Notes: generated by a model from the sequence alone, not told the origin. A DNA stretch of 64,000 nucleotides from Pelotomaculum_C sp050950345 (GCA_050950345.1 JBMNHK010000002.1:310001-374000); one strand, 5' to 3'. Positions 34,628 to 44,721 are shown, numbered from the stretch's first letter. Translations and numbers: made by a program.

Positions 34628-34656
34628 CGAGGGAAACTCCAATTCCCTCGTTTTTT
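34628..34656 (+). terminator. Terminator after hsp20
   Basis: CGAGGGAA (34628-34635) pairs with TTCCCTCG (34643-34650), followed by T6. Confidence 0.9.
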
Positions 34657-34706
34657 GTCCACCATAAAATTAAAACATAAAATTAGATTTGAGGGGGAAT
34701 AAAACG

Positions 34707-37295
34707 ATGCGGACTGACAAATTTACCCTAAAGACGCAAGAAGCCTTTGAAGCTGCTCAGGGTATTATGTCCCAATATGGTCACCAGCAGATGGAGGGTG
34801 TCCACCTCCTCCTGGGCCTTCTGCAGCAAGAAGAGGGTATCGTCAGGCAAATCCTGTTAAAGCTTGAGGTCGATCCCAACAAGTTGGCGGATCAAGTGCG
34901 TGCCGCTGCCGGCCGTTTGCCGAGGGTGCAGGGCGGCGGGGGAGTATATGTATCCAGGGAGCTCTCCGAAATAATCGATCTGGCCTGGAAAGAGGCTGAA
35001 AGGTTAAAGGATGAATTCCTGAGTACAGAGCATATTTTGCTGGGCATGGTGGCCCGTCGTGAGGGAGAAGCAGGCAGGATCCTGCGCTCCTATGGCCTTT
35101 CATTGGATCGGATCTATAAAATTTTAGTGGAAATTCGCGGCACCCAGAGAGTCACGGACCAAAATCCTGAGGATAAGTATCAAGCCCTGGAGCGTTATAC
35201 TACGGACCTGACTGCTCTGGCCCGCAAAGGCAAAATCGACCCGGTAGTGGGCCGTGATGATGAAATACGCCGTGTGGTTCAGGTGCTTTCCAGGCGGACC
35301 AAGAACAACCCTGTGCTGATCGGCGAACCGGGCGTCGGCAAGACTGCCATCGTGGAAGGGTTAGCCCAGCGCATTTTAGCCGGTGATGTGCCGGAAGGAT
35401 TAAAAAACAAGCGGTTGTTGAGCCTGGATATGGGCGCCCTCATCGCCGGGGCAAAATACAGGGGTGAGTTCGAAGACCGGCTGAAGGCGGTGCTAAAAGA
35501 AATAAAAGAAGCCGAGAACCAGATCATCCTCTTTATTGATGAACTGCATACCCTGGTGGGGGCCGGGGCTGCCGAAGGAGCTGTTGATGCCGCCAACATG
35601 TTGAAGCCCGCTCTGGCCAGGGGGGAACTGCACTGCGTCGGGGCCACCACCCTGGATGAGTACCGCAAGTATATTGAAAAAGATGCGGCTTTAGAGCGCA
35701 GGTTCCAACAGGTCTATGTGGGCGAGCCCTCTGTGGAGGATGCTATCGCTATTCTGCGGGGGCTGAAAGAAAGATATGAGGTGCACCACGGGGTGCGCAT
35801 CAAGGATGCTGCCCTTGTAGCGGCTGCTACCCTTTCCCACCGCTATATTTCCGACCGGTTTCTGCCGGACAAGGCCATTGACCTCATGGACGAAGCAGCC
35901 TCCCGGTTGCGCATTGAGATTGACAGCATGCCCACGGAAATAGATGAAATCGACCGCAGGGTCAGACAATTGGAGATCGAAAAGCAGGCCCTGGCCAAAG
36001 AGCAAGATCCGGCCAGTCAGGAACGGCTGGAAAAAATGGAAGAGGAATTGCAGCAGCTGAAGGCCAGGATGGCGGACATGAAGGAGCACTGGCGCAAGGA
36101 GAAGGAGCTCATCCAGGGCATCCGGGAGATCAAGGAGAAAATAGAAGAGGCTAAACTGGCAGAACAGGCTGCTGAGCGGGAAACAGACCTGGGCAAGGTC
36201 GCTGAATTGCGCTATGGGGTCATCCCTGAGCTGAACAAACGGCTGCAGCAGTATAATGAGAAATTGGATGAGCTGCAAAAGGGCCACAAAATGCTCAAGG
36301 AAGAAGTAGACGAGGAAGACATCGCCCAGGTGGTGTCCAGGTGGACCGGGATTCCCGTTTCCCGTATGCTGCAGGGTGAAATGCAAAAGCTTCTGCATAT
36401 GGATGAACTGCTAAAAGAAAGGGTAGTCGGACAGGAGCGGGCCGTCCAGGCTGTGGCCGATGCCATCCGCCGCTCCCGGGCCGGTGTTTCCGACCCCAAC
36501 AGGCCGATGGGATCTTTCATTTTCCTCGGCCCCACCGGGGTGGGCAAAACCGAACTGGCCAGAGCCCTGGCCCATTTCCTGTTCAATGACGAGCGGGCCA
36601 TGTTGCGCTTTGACATGAGCGAGTATATGGAAAAACACGCGGTGTCCCGCCTTATCGGAGCTCCTCCCGGCTATGTGGGCTATGATGAGGGCGGACAGCT
36701 TACGGAAGCTGTGCGGCGCCGTCCTTATGCCGTGATTCTCTTTGATGAGATCGAAAAGGCGCACCCTGATGTATTCAACATTCTGCTGCAGCTTTTAGAT
36801 GATGGCCGCCTGACTGACGGCCAGGGCCGCACCGTGGATTTTCGCAACACCGTTGTGATTATGACCTCCAACCTGGGCAGCCACTGGTTCCGGGAGATCA
36901 GCCCGGACAGGCGCGCAGAGCTGGAAGAGCGGGTTATGGCAGAATTAAGGGACAGCTTCCGGCCGGAATTTTTAAACCGCATCGACGAGATAGTGATTTT
37001 CAACAGCCTTGGCATGGAGGAAATTGTTAAGATTGTGGATATTCAACTGGCCTTATTGCAGGAAAGGCTGTCCAAGCTGGGGCTGCAGCTGGAGGTGGCG
37101 GCGGAGGCCAGGGCGCTTCTGGCGGAGGAAGGCTTCGACCCGGTTTACGGGGCCCGGCCCTTAAAGAGGGCGATCCAGAAAAAGCTGGAAAATCCACTGG
37201 CCATGCATATACTGGCCGGCGAAAAGGAGCAGCATGAAAGTATTTCTGTCCAAGTCCGGGACGGAGAACTGGTTTTTGAGGACAGCAGCGTGTAA
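34707..37295 (+). CDS. clpB: ATP-dependent disaggregase ClpB
   Basis: An 862-residue Clp/Hsp100 protein. The N domain has two Clp repeats (residues 1-145). NBD1 has Walker A GEPGVGKTAIVEG, followed by a long coiled-coil middle domain (about residues 400-530) that defines ClpB. NBD2 has GPTGVGKTELARA. It extracts proteins from aggregates together with DnaK and small heat-shock proteins. ATG at 34707 lies 8 bases after GAGGGGGA; an earlier in-frame TTG lacks such a site. Confidence 0.95.
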   Translation: MRTDKFTLKTQEAFEAAQGIMSQYGHQQMEGVHLLLGLLQQEEGIVRQILLKLEVDPNKLADQVRAAAGRLPRVQGGGGVYVSRELSEIIDLAWKEAERLKDEFLSTEHILLGMVARREGEAGRILRSYGLSLDRIYKILVEIRGTQRVTDQNPEDKYQALERYTTDLTALARKGKIDPVVGRDDEIRRVVQVLSRRTKNNPVLIGEPGVGKTAIVEGLAQRILAGDVPEGLKNKRLLSLDMGALIAGAKYRGEFEDRLKAVLKEIKEAENQIILFIDELHTLVGAGAAEGAVDAANMLKPALARGELHCVGATTLDEYRKYIEKDAALERRFQQVYVGEPSVEDAIAILRGLKERYEVHHGVRIKDAALVAAATLSHRYISDRFLPDKAIDLMDEAASRLRIEIDSMPTEIDEIDRRVRQLEIEKQALAKEQDPASQERLEKMEEELQQLKARMADMKEHWRKEKELIQGIREIKEKIEEAKLAEQAAERETDLGKVAELRYGVIPELNKRLQQYNEKLDELQKGHKMLKEEVDEEDIAQVVSRWTGIPVSRMLQGEMQKLLHMDELLKERVVGQERAVQAVADAIRRSRAGVSDPNRPMGSFIFLGPTGVGKTELARALAHFLFNDERAMLRFDMSEYMEKHAVSRLIGAPPGYVGYDEGGQLTEAVRRRPYAVILFDEIEKAHPDVFNILLQLLDDGRLTDGQGRTVDFRNTVVIMTSNLGSHWFREISPDRRAELEERVMAELRDSFRPEFLNRIDEIVIFNSLGMEEIVKIVDIQLALLQERLSKLGLQLEVAAEARALLAEEGFDPVYGARPLKRAIQKKLENPLAMHILAGEKEQHESISVQVRDGELVFEDSSV

Positions 37296-37296
37296 T

Positions 37297-37322
37297 ATGG
37301 AAGCAGGTTGGCCTGCTTCCAT
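37297..37322 (+). repeat. Perfect 11-bp hairpin after clpB
   Basis: ATGGAAGCAGG and CCTGCTTCCAT form a perfect stem around TTGG, starting right after the clpB stop. It has no T-run, so it is a transcript-stabilising hairpin or a weak terminator. Confidence 0.6.
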
Positions 37323-37377
37323 GGGGAGCAGGGACTGCACCGGGTAAAGGCATTTGTTTGACAAAGGAGAGGGTTAT

Positions 37378-38643
37378 TTGACAGTTACAACCGGCGATGT
37401 GAAGCGGGAAAAAGCCGTTATTGTGGGCATTGAGTTGGCCGGGGATGAGCCGGCAGAGACGGCTTACTCGCTGGATGAATTGGCCGGACTGGCGGATACG
37501 GCCGGGGCTGAGGTGGTGGGCCGCCTGACCCAGAAAAAAGCGCGGCCGGATCCGGCCACCTTCCTGGGCAGCGGCAAGGCCGGGGAAGTCGCCGAACTAT
37601 GCCGCCAGCTGGAGGCGGAGCTGGTCATCTTTGACAGAGAATTATCCCCCAGGCAAGGCCGCAATTTGGAGGAATTGTTAGGGGTCAGGGTGGTTGACCG
37701 GACGCAGCTGATCCTGGACATTTTTGCCGGCAGGGCCAGGACCAGCGAAGGCAAACTGCAGGTGGAACTGGCCCAGCTGAATTATCTTTTGCCCCGCCTG
37801 GTTGGTAAGGGCCTGGAGTTATCCCGCCTGGGCGGCGGTATCGGCACCAGAGGACCGGGGGAGACCAAACTGGAAGTGGACCGCCGGCGCATCCGGCAGC
37901 GCATTGCAGATTTAAAGGAAGAGCTCAAGAATGTAAAAAAGCACCGTGATCTCCTGCGCCGGAGCCGCCAGGAAGCGCCGATACCTCTGGTGGCTTTGGT
38001 CGGTTATACCAATGCCGGGAAATCAACCATTCTCAAAAAACTGACCGGCGCCCAGGTGCTGGTGGAGGACAAATTGTTTGCCACTCTGGACCCCACCACA
38101 AGACGGGTTGTTTTGCCCAATAACGAGGCTGTGCTGTTGACAGACACGGTTGGCTTTATCCAGCGCCTGCCCCACCACCTGGTGGCTGCTTTTAGGGCTA
38201 CGCTGGAGGAAGTGGTGGAAGCGGATATTTTGCTGCATGTTGTTGACGCTTCCCATCCCAATAGTGACGCGCAGGTGGAAGCTGTCAACCGGGTTTTGGA
38301 AACCTTAGGGGCGGCTGATAAACCGGTGATCATCGTCAATAATAAAATTGATCTGGTGGAGCAGGAGGCTTTGCCCCGCAAGAGCGACGACCCGCCGGCA
38401 GTATTTGTTTCCGCTGTCTCCGGCCAGGGGTTGGAAGATTTATTAGCGGCTGTTGCCCAGATACTGTCTGACCGGCGTTTGCGGGCAAATTTCTTCATCC
38501 CCTATGAAAAGAGCAGCGTCCTGGCCTTATTGCATGAAAAGGGACGGGTGCTGAAAGAAGAGCATGGCCAGGAGGGCATCAGTGTTGAGGCGGAGATCGA
38601 GGCGGTCTGGGCCAAAAGGGCGGAGGCCAGGCTGAGAGAATAA
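37378..38643 (+). CDS. hflX: Ribosome-associated GTPase HflX
   Basis: A 421-residue HflX. The N-terminal HflX domain has TFLGSGKAGEVAELC and FDRELSPRQGRNLEELL; RLGGGIGTRGPGETKLEVDRR follows. The G domain shows GYTNAGKSTI (G1), DTVGFIQRLPHHLVAAFR (G3) and NKIDLV (G4). It splits stalled or hibernating ribosomes, especially after heat stress, which suits its position after clpB. TTG at 37378 is 8 bases after AGGAG. Confidence 0.93.
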   Translation: MTVTTGDVKREKAVIVGIELAGDEPAETAYSLDELAGLADTAGAEVVGRLTQKKARPDPATFLGSGKAGEVAELCRQLEAELVIFDRELSPRQGRNLEELLGVRVVDRTQLILDIFAGRARTSEGKLQVELAQLNYLLPRLVGKGLELSRLGGGIGTRGPGETKLEVDRRRIRQRIADLKEELKNVKKHRDLLRRSRQEAPIPLVALVGYTNAGKSTILKKLTGAQVLVEDKLFATLDPTTRRVVLPNNEAVLLTDTVGFIQRLPHHLVAAFRATLEEVVEADILLHVVDASHPNSDAQVEAVNRVLETLGAADKPVIIVNNKIDLVEQEALPRKSDDPPAVFVSAVSGQGLEDLLAAVAQILSDRRLRANFFIPYEKSSVLALLHEKGRVLKEEHGQEGISVEAEIEAVWAKRAEARLRE

Positions 38644-38683
38644 ACTAAAAAAACAGATGTTCCATGAGAATTTCCGTGGGAAT

Positions 38684-38709
38684 TCAGGCTTGCCGGCCTG
38701 ATTTTTTTT
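38684..38709 (+). terminator. Terminator after hflX
   Basis: TCAGGC (38684-38689) pairs with GCCTGA (38696-38701), followed by T8. Confidence 0.85.
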
Positions 38710-38728
38710 GCAATACAATAAACAGGCC

Positions 38729-38755
38729 TTAATAAACTGGCAAAATTGTCGAATA
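38729..38755 (+). promoter_or_regulatory. Possible sigma-D promoter for motAB
   Basis: TTAA, 15 bases, then GTCGAATA resembles the TAAA-N15-GCCGATAT sigma-D consensus, 48 bases before motA. The match is imperfect. Confidence 0.4.
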
Positions 38756-38803
38756 AAATAGTAGGTGCATTAACATAGTATTGTCAGCCAGGAGGTTTAT
38801 TGT

Positions 38804-39580
38804 GTGGGCGTAACCACTGTTGTAGGTTTCATAATTGCTATTAGCGGTCTGATCCTGGGTTTTACCATGGATGGCGGGCATGCCTCGTCTTTGCTCAGTC
38901 CGACTGCTGCTATGATTGTTTTTGGGGGTACCATCGGGGCCACCATAATGTGTTTTTCTATGCAGGAACTAAGGGCTGTGCCGGCACTCGTTAAAATGAT
39001 CTTCGCTTACAAAGATCCTGACGAGGTGTTGTTGATTGAGCAGCTGGTGGATCTAGCGGACAAAGTCAGGCGCGAGGGTATCTTATACCTGGAAAAGATG
39101 ATCCCTGAATTTGATGATGACTTCATGCGCAAAGGTATTCAGCTGGTAGTGGATGGCGCCGACCCGGAATTGGTGCGCCTGATCCTGGAGACGGAATTAT
39201 ACGCCAGCCAGGAACGCCACAGCGCAGGGGTCGGTATCTTTGAGGCAGCCGGTGGGTTTGCTCCTACCATGGGTATTGTCGGGACGGTAATGGGATTGGT
39301 TCATGTGCTGGGTAATCTTGCTAATCCGGATGAACTGGGAGCGGCAATTTCGCTGGCATTTCTGGCAACCTTGTATGGGATCAGCTCGGCTAATATTTTA
39401 TGGCTGCCGATAGCGGAAAAGTTAAAAAATATCGGGAAAAAGGAGGATCTCCTCCGGGAGTTGATGTTGGAGGGGATTATCTCTATCCAGGCCGGGTACA
39501 ATCCCATTCTGATCCGTGAAAGGCTTACTGCCTATTTGAAAGCCAGATACAGCACAGATGCAGAGGCAAATGTGGAATAG
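38804..39580 (+). CDS. motA: Flagellar motor stator protein MotA
   Basis: A 258-residue membrane protein with four helices. VVGFIIAISGLILGFTMDGG opens it, and FEAAGGFAPTMGIVGTVMGLVHVLGNL is the conserved helix-3 stretch with the proton-path Pro. With MotB it forms the ion-driven stator. The GTG start follows AGGAGG. motB starts 14 bases after the stop. Confidence 0.92.
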   Translation: MGVTTVVGFIIAISGLILGFTMDGGHASSLLSPTAAMIVFGGTIGATIMCFSMQELRAVPALVKMIFAYKDPDEVLLIEQLVDLADKVRREGILYLEKMIPEFDDDFMRKGIQLVVDGADPELVRLILETELYASQERHSAGVGIFEAAGGFAPTMGIVGTVMGLVHVLGNLANPDELGAAISLAFLATLYGISSANILWLPIAEKLKNIGKKEDLLRELMLEGIISIQAGYNPILIRERLTAYLKARYSTDAEANVE

Positions 39581-39594
39581 GAGGGGCAGCCGGC

Positions 39595-40356
39595 ATGAAA
39601 CAGCGCGGTAAGGCAGAAAAAGTAAAAAAGGTAAAGGATAACAAAGATAGGTGGCTAATTACCTATGCAGATTTGATCACTTTACTGCTGGTCTTTTTTG
39701 TGGTTCTTTATTCGCTGAGCGTTGTGGATGCCAGGAAGTTCCGGGCCATAGCCCAGTCTCTGTCAAGTGCCATGGGCGGCGGCCAATCTGTTTTAAATGA
39801 ACCTGGCGCGTCCCTGGCCCCTGGTATACCCGATACACTGATGGATGATATTGATCTGGAAAAAGAGCTGCAAGAGGAAAAAGAGCTGGAAAGAATCAGA
39901 GCCCTGCTGCAGGAGTATATCGATCAACAAGGGTTGAGCAGCAAAATAACTGTTCGTTTAGAAGAAAGAGGTGTTGTGGTTAGCTTTCAGGAGGTTGCTC
40001 TCTTTCCTCTGGGTTCAGCAGAGCTGACCGCAGACGCCAGGGACAAAATAGGCCATATAGGCCGGATCCTTTTAGAGACCACCCAATATATCAGGGTTGA
40101 GGGGCACACAGATGACCTGCCTATCAATACCAGCACTTTCCCGTCAAACTGGGAGCTTTCAGTGGCCAGGGCCACAAGCGTTGTCCAGGAACTTATTAAA
40201 GCCCTGGACTTTCCGGCTTACCGTTTATCAGCTACAGGTTATGGTGAATTTCGTCCCAAATTGCCCAATACTTCGGAAGAACAGCGACAGCAAAACCGGC
40301 GGGTTGATATTGTGGTTTTAAAAAGCAAATATGAAAATGCCGAACCGGTTTTCTAA
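39595..40356 (+). CDS. motB: Flagellar motor stator protein MotB
   Basis: A 253-residue protein with one N-terminal membrane helix. RWLITYADLITLLLVFFVVL includes the Asp that carries the ion. The periplasmic OmpA-like peptidoglycan-binding domain has VEGHTDDLPI and NWELSVARATSVVQEL. It pairs with MotA. Confidence 0.93.
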   Translation: MKQRGKAEKVKKVKDNKDRWLITYADLITLLLVFFVVLYSLSVVDARKFRAIAQSLSSAMGGGQSVLNEPGASLAPGIPDTLMDDIDLEKELQEEKELERIRALLQEYIDQQGLSSKITVRLEERGVVVSFQEVALFPLGSAELTADARDKIGHIGRILLETTQYIRVEGHTDDLPINTSTFPSNWELSVARATSVVQELIKALDFPAYRLSATGYGEFRPKLPNTSEEQRQQNRRVDIVVLKSKYENAEPVF

Positions 40357-40407
40357 ATGCTTTTGTTGCTAGCATCAAGAGTTTATTCAATTGTTTATAA
40401 TTTCCGT

Positions 40408-40434
40408 TAAAGTTTTTCCTGATTATGACGAACT
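40408..40434 (+). promoter_or_regulatory. Probable sigma-D promoter for flgM
   Basis: TAAA (40408-40411), 15 bases, then GACGAACT (40427-40434), close to the TAAA-N15-GCCGATAT consensus, about 30 bases before the flgM start. Confidence 0.5.
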
Positions 40435-40464
40435 TAGTAAGAGAAACAGTAAGAGGTGATACCA

Positions 40465-40764
40465 GTGAAAATCAACGGGAGCAGCGGAGTTGACCCCATC
40501 ACAGCCTATTCTGCGCAACAAAAAAAGGATAAAGTTGAAATACAGAATAAGCAAAATGGGGCGGTTCGCAGCGATACTTTACAAATCTCAACAGAGGCCA
40601 GGCAAATGCAGCACTATAAAGTGAAGCTCGCTGAACTCCCTGCAGTGCGTGAAGAACTTGTAGCATCTCTGAAGCAAAAGATACTGGATGGTACCTACAA
40701 GCCTGATCAAGATAAGATTGCCGCTGCCCTGCTGGAAGAAAGGCGTTTGGATAGAACCGTATAG
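40465..40764 (+). CDS. flgM: Anti-sigma-28 factor FlgM
   Basis: A 99-residue FlgM. MKINGSSGVDPI opens the disordered N terminus, SDTLQISTEARQMQ is the conserved centre, and VREELVASLKQKILDGTYKPD, shortened here to its key residues R, E, K and GTY, is the sigma-binding C-terminal helix. It holds sigma-D until the hook is built and the factor is secreted. GTG at 40465 follows AGAGGTG; the GTG at 40456 overlaps that site. Confidence 0.88.
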   Translation: MKINGSSGVDPITAYSAQQKKDKVEIQNKQNGAVRSDTLQISTEARQMQHYKVKLAELPAVREELVASLKQKILDGTYKPDQDKIAAALLEERRLDRTV

Positions 40765-40873
40765 CTGTGCCTTTTGCGTGGCCCTGCAGCGGGTTCACTT
40801 GTATAGGATATAGGGCTTAATAGGAGTAATAGAGGATTTTTAGGGACTTTAAGGATGGATAGGAAGGTGCCGC

Positions 40874-41372
40874 GTGGAGTCTTTAATTCATGATTTAATA
40901 CAGGTGCTGGAGCGGCAAAAAGGACTTTTGCAGGAAATGCTGGCGGCTGCCCGCCACCACAATCTTGCTTTGCGGCAAAACGATCTGGCCCTTTTAAAGG
41001 ACGCCATCAGTCAGGAGGAGGAGCTTTCGACCCAATTGAAGGCAGGGGAGCTGCAGCAGGGGCAAATCCAAATGGCCCTCCTGAGGGAGAAACTGAATTT
41101 GCCGGCGGACGCGCCCTGGAGTACCATGGTGGCCGGTTTGCCCGAAGAGTTTTAACGCCGGGGTATCCGGTTTAGCCGGGGAAATGCGCGGCATAGCCGG
41201 CGCAATTGCTGAAGTGGTTGAATTGAACCGCGTCCTTACCCACCAGGCCATGCACTTCAATACCCAATTGTTGCATTTGCTAAAAGCCGCGCCTAACAGC
41301 ATGTATCAGCCGGACGGGAAGTCATCTGGAGCTGCGAATCTGTCGTCGGCACTGATTAATAAAACCGTTTAA
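40874..41372 (+). pseudogene. flgN: flgN (flagellar hook-associated chaperone), frameshifted
   Basis: Residues 1-93 (ESLIHDLIQVLERQKGLLQE onward) end at a TAA at 41153. The remaining FlgN-like coiled coil (AGVSGLAGEMRGIAGAIAEV onward) continues in another frame to 41372. Removing one T from TTTT at 41150-41153 restores a single FlgN of about 165 residues, the normal length. FlgN escorts FlgK and FlgL to the export gate. The lesion may be a real mutation, a phase-variable tract or an assembly error. Confidence 0.75.
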
Positions 41373-41385
41373 AGGTGGTAATTGT

Positions 41386-42838
41386 ATGCCAGGAACCTTT
41401 TTTGGCTTAGAAATAGCCCGCCGGGGCGTCAACGTCCACCGTGCGACTCTGAATATTACCGGCCACAATATCGCCAATGCCAATACCCCGGGTTACTCCA
41501 GGCAGCAGGCCGTTATTGAGGCGTCAACTCCCTGGACCTTACCGGATTTGGCCACAAAGATGCAGCCGGGGCAACTGGGTACCGGTGTCTTATCGGAGCA
41601 GGTCAGGCGCATCAGGGACTATCACCTGGATCTCCAGTACAGAGAGGCCGGCAGCAATATGGGCTACTGGCAAAAAAAACTGGATGTCGCCCAGCAAATC
41701 GAAACACTTTTCCCGGAACCGGACGGCCCGGGTATCCAGGCTACGCTGCTGGAGTTTTTTAACAACTGGCACGATTTGAACAATGACCCGCAAGACCCCG
41801 GGGTTAAAGCGGCAGTGGCGGAAGCAGGGGACGAACTGGCTGCTACTATTCGGCATACTTACGAGCAGCTCGCCGGCATTGGTGAAAATATATCGGTGGC
41901 CTTAAGTGAGCAGGTAGAGCAAGTTAATGATTTGCTCGCCCGGATAGCTGATGTCTCCAATGCGATTATTCTCACCATTAGAAACGACGCCCAGCCCAAC
42001 GACCTGCTGGACAAGCGGGACAATTTGCTGGATGAGCTGGCCTCACTGGCGCATATTGACGTGCAGGCAAAAGATAACGGCATGATCACCGTTTACTTCA
42101 TGGATGGCGCCGCCACAGTGTTAAAGGATGATGGAACGGGTAAAGTGGTGGCTTCTAAATTAGATTTAGCTGCGGATGCAGGCGGTCTAAATGAGAACCA
42201 TCTATTGATAGATTATGATGATGATGGTGTTGCGGATGCTGAGATTAATTTAACCGCCATAGCGGATTACTACAGCGGCGCCCCGCCAGGCAGCGCAAAA
42301 GGCGCCATTCTGGGCAATGAGTCTGCGCGGCTGGAAAATAAAACACTGCTGGAGCAGTTGGATCACCTGGCCAAAGCAATCATTGATAATGTTAACGATA
42401 GATCAGGCCTGTCAGGTCTGTCAGGCTTGCCGGACTTGCCGGATGATTTGGCTTTCTTTACCGGCGCAGGCGCGGCCGATATGGCCCTGCCATGACTACA
42501 TAAAAAAGAATTCTGAAGCGATCATCGGTGATAAGGCCCTGTCGGTGGCCCAGCTGCAGAGCACTCCTTTACCCTTCGGTACCGGAAACTTAACTATAGA
42601 GGAGTACTACCAGAGTATTGTGGCCCGGGTGGGGGCAGCCGTAAACGGAGCCGGCAACATGCTGGACAACCAGCAGGCCATCTCCCAGCAAATATACTCA
42701 CTGAAGCAATCGATTTCAGGTGTCTCTCTGGACGAGGAGTTGACCCTGGCGATCCAGTTTCAGTACGGATACCAGGCCAGCGCCCGCATGATCAGCATGC
42801 AGGATGAACTGCTGGATTATATTATCAACAGAATGTAA
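41386..42838 (+). pseudogene. flgK: flgK (hook-associated protein 1), frameshifted
   Basis: The N-terminal FlgK signature ITGHNIANANTPGYSRQQA sits at residues 23-43 and the frame runs 369 residues to 42495. The C-terminal part (YIKKNSEAIIGDKALSV, ending in SMQDELLDYIINRM) continues in another frame to 42838. Deleting one C in ctgccatgac near 42490 joins them as ALHDYIKKN, giving about 484 residues, the normal FlgK size. It is the first hook-filament junction protein. Both halves look otherwise well conserved. Confidence 0.8.
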
Positions 42839-42859
42839 ATTAGCGAGGAGGTCGTTCCT

Positions 42860-43846
42860 TTGCGTCGCGTTTCCAGTATGATGATCAGCGAAAACTCGAT
42901 TCGATATATTCAGCAGCACATGCAGCGGGCGGCCCGCCTGCAGGAACAGCTGGCGGCCGAAAAAACCATCCTCCGCCCCAGTGACGATCCGGGCCAGGTC
43001 AGCCACGTAATGGCTGTAAACTCTACCACGGCCCGCAACCAGCAGTATATGCGCAACATTGATGACGGCCTGGCCTACTTAAACCAGGCAGATACCGCTC
43101 TGGGCACCATCGGTGACATGCTTAGTGACGTTAAAACCAAGGCCCTGCAGGCTGCCAACGGTACTCTGGACGCCAACGACAGGAACGCCATCGCCCAGCA
43201 AATCGATAAGCAGATCGATGCCCTGGTAGACCTGGGTAACAGTTCCCTGGGCGGAAAATACCTGTTTGCCGGGAAGAAAAACAACCAGCCGCCCTTCTAC
43301 CGGGATCCCAATACCGGCGATGTTTACTACCGGGGGGATACCCAACGGGTTTCCAGAGAGATTGTTTTCGGTTCCAGCTATGAAGTGGACGCTGCCGGGG
43401 TTACAGCTCATGACGCTGCGGGAGCCGGAGTGTTTGGTAAATTAGCCGACCCGTCAGATCCCGCTAACCAGATCGACGATCCCCTAAACCCCGGCCAAAA
43501 GATGACCAAAGTGACCGGCGGTCCCCTGGAGGCTTTAGCGCTGGTCAGGGACAACCTGCGCAAAGATGATACAGAAGCCATCGACCAGTCTCTGGCGGAT
43601 TTGGACGATGCTATTGACGTGGCCCTGGTGCAGCGGGTGGCCGTGGGGGCCAGAACCAGGCACCTGGAAGCGGTAAAAGACCAGTTGGATGACCAGAACA
43701 CGAAACTGGAAGAGATACTGTCGAATATACAGGATGCGGATTTTGCCAAACTGGTTGTTGAAGTAAACCAAAATGACCTGGTCTACCAGGCTTCCCTGCT
43801 GACGTCTTCCAAAATCCTGCAGGTAAGCCTATTGAACTATCTTTGA
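42860..43846 (+). CDS. flgL: Hook-associated protein 3 FlgL
   Basis: A 328-residue flagellin-like junction protein. RRVSSMMISENSIRYIQQHM opens it, ILRPSDDPGQVSHVMAVNS is the conserved N-terminal helix, and DADFAKLVVEVNQNDLVYQ with SLLNYL closes it. TTG at 42860 lies 8 bases after AGGAGG. The gene is intact, unlike flgN and flgK just upstream. Confidence 0.92.
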   Translation: MRRVSSMMISENSIRYIQQHMQRAARLQEQLAAEKTILRPSDDPGQVSHVMAVNSTTARNQQYMRNIDDGLAYLNQADTALGTIGDMLSDVKTKALQAANGTLDANDRNAIAQQIDKQIDALVDLGNSSLGGKYLFAGKKNNQPPFYRDPNTGDVYYRGDTQRVSREIVFGSSYEVDAAGVTAHDAAGAGVFGKLADPSDPANQIDDPLNPGQKMTKVTGGPLEALALVRDNLRKDDTEAIDQSLADLDDAIDVALVQRVAVGARTRHLEAVKDQLDDQNTKLEEILSNIQDADFAKLVVEVNQNDLVYQASLLTSSKILQVSLLNYL

Positions 43847-43870
43847 TTAATTAAAAAAGAGTGATGCCTT

Positions 43871-44215
43871 ATGAAAGTAGGCGCCGGGGGATTGCAGTCC
43901 ATGATTGCCCAGGATGCAATGCGGACGCTGGATGCCGGCCGCGCCAGGCCGGATGCCGGTGAAGCCCTGCTGCAGGGTGAGGACCTGGCCATGCGCCGGC
44001 TGATGCACGAATTGAATAAGGCGGTTGACCGGATGCGCCGGGCGGCGGAATTGTATAACCAGCCCCTGGAGTTTGCGGTGAACAGGGATAAGCGCACCAT
44101 CAAAGCCCGTGACCGGCGCAGCGGGGCGAGGCGGGAGTATACCCTGGCGGAAGCTGAAGCCTGGCTGGCGGAGTTGGAAGAAGGCCGGGGCAAAAATCTC
44201 AACGGGTATGTATAA
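43871..44215 (+). CDS. FlaG-like flagellar protein
   Basis: A 114-residue protein. The C-terminal half (LNKAVDRMRRAAELYNQPLEFAVNR followed by a charged helix, reduced to its features: LNK start, LEFAVN strand, basic turn) resembles FlaG, which has LNK...L.F.V pattern. The N-terminal part is flexible. FlaG affects filament length in other bacteria. It lies between flgL and fliW. The assignment is tentative because the usual acidic C-terminal IPPEE motif is absent. Confidence 0.5.
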   Translation: MKVGAGGLQSMIAQDAMRTLDAGRARPDAGEALLQGEDLAMRRLMHELNKAVDRMRRAAELYNQPLEFAVNRDKRTIKARDRRSGARREYTLAEAEAWLAELEEGRGKNLNGYV

Positions 44216-44239
44216 AAAGTGACCCATAGGGTCACTTTT
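44215..44239 (+). terminator. Perfect 11-bp hairpin ending in TTTT before fliW
   Basis: AAAAGTGACCC and GGGTCACTTTT pair perfectly around ATA. It is likely a partial terminator separating the hook genes from fliW-csrA. Confidence 0.65.
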
Positions 44240-44259
44240 GGCTTAAAGGAGGTCGGGAT

Positions 44260-44721
44260 GTGGCAGGCATTAATAAGGTTAACAAAATAAATGAGCGGCA
44301 AAGCGATAGCATACTATTTCCCTGGGGTTTGCCGGGGCTGGAGGATTATCATGAATTTACCCTGCACCCCCTGGGCCAGGGTTCCCCCTTTGCTTTCCTG
44401 CAGGCTGCCGGGCAGCAGGAGATTGGCTTACTGCTGGTCAACCCTTATGTTTTTTTTAAACATTATGAGTTTGAGCTCAGCGAAGAAATAGCCGGCCAGC
44501 TTAAGATAGATGACGAAAACCAGGTAGTGGTCTTATGCACCGTCAACACCAGCCGGGGTATCGATAAGGCCACGGTGAATTTGCTGGCGCCGCTCATCAT
44601 CAACAAGGAAAAAATGCTGGCCAAGCAGGTGGTTTTAAAGGACCGGCAGTATTCCCTCCGCACCCCTTTAAACTGCGGGGCTGTAAAGGAGGGGCTGAGA
44701 GATGCTGGTGCTGGCGCGTAA
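44260..44721 (+). CDS. fliW: Flagellar assembly factor FliW
   Basis: A 153-residue FliW. ILFPWGLPGLEDYHEFTLHP, LLVNPYVFFKHYEFEL and NLLAPLIINKEKMLAKQVVL are the family motifs. FliW binds either flagellin or CsrA; free flagellin releases it and lets CsrA repress flagellin mRNA. Its last 20 bases overlap csrA, so the two are coupled. GTG start after AAAGGAGG. Confidence 0.93.
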   Translation: MAGINKVNKINERQSDSILFPWGLPGLEDYHEFTLHPLGQGSPFAFLQAAGQQEIGLLLVNPYVFFKHYEFELSEEIAGQLKIDDENQVVVLCTVNTSRGIDKATVNLLAPLIINKEKMLAKQVVLKDRQYSLRTPLNCGAVKEGLRDAGAGA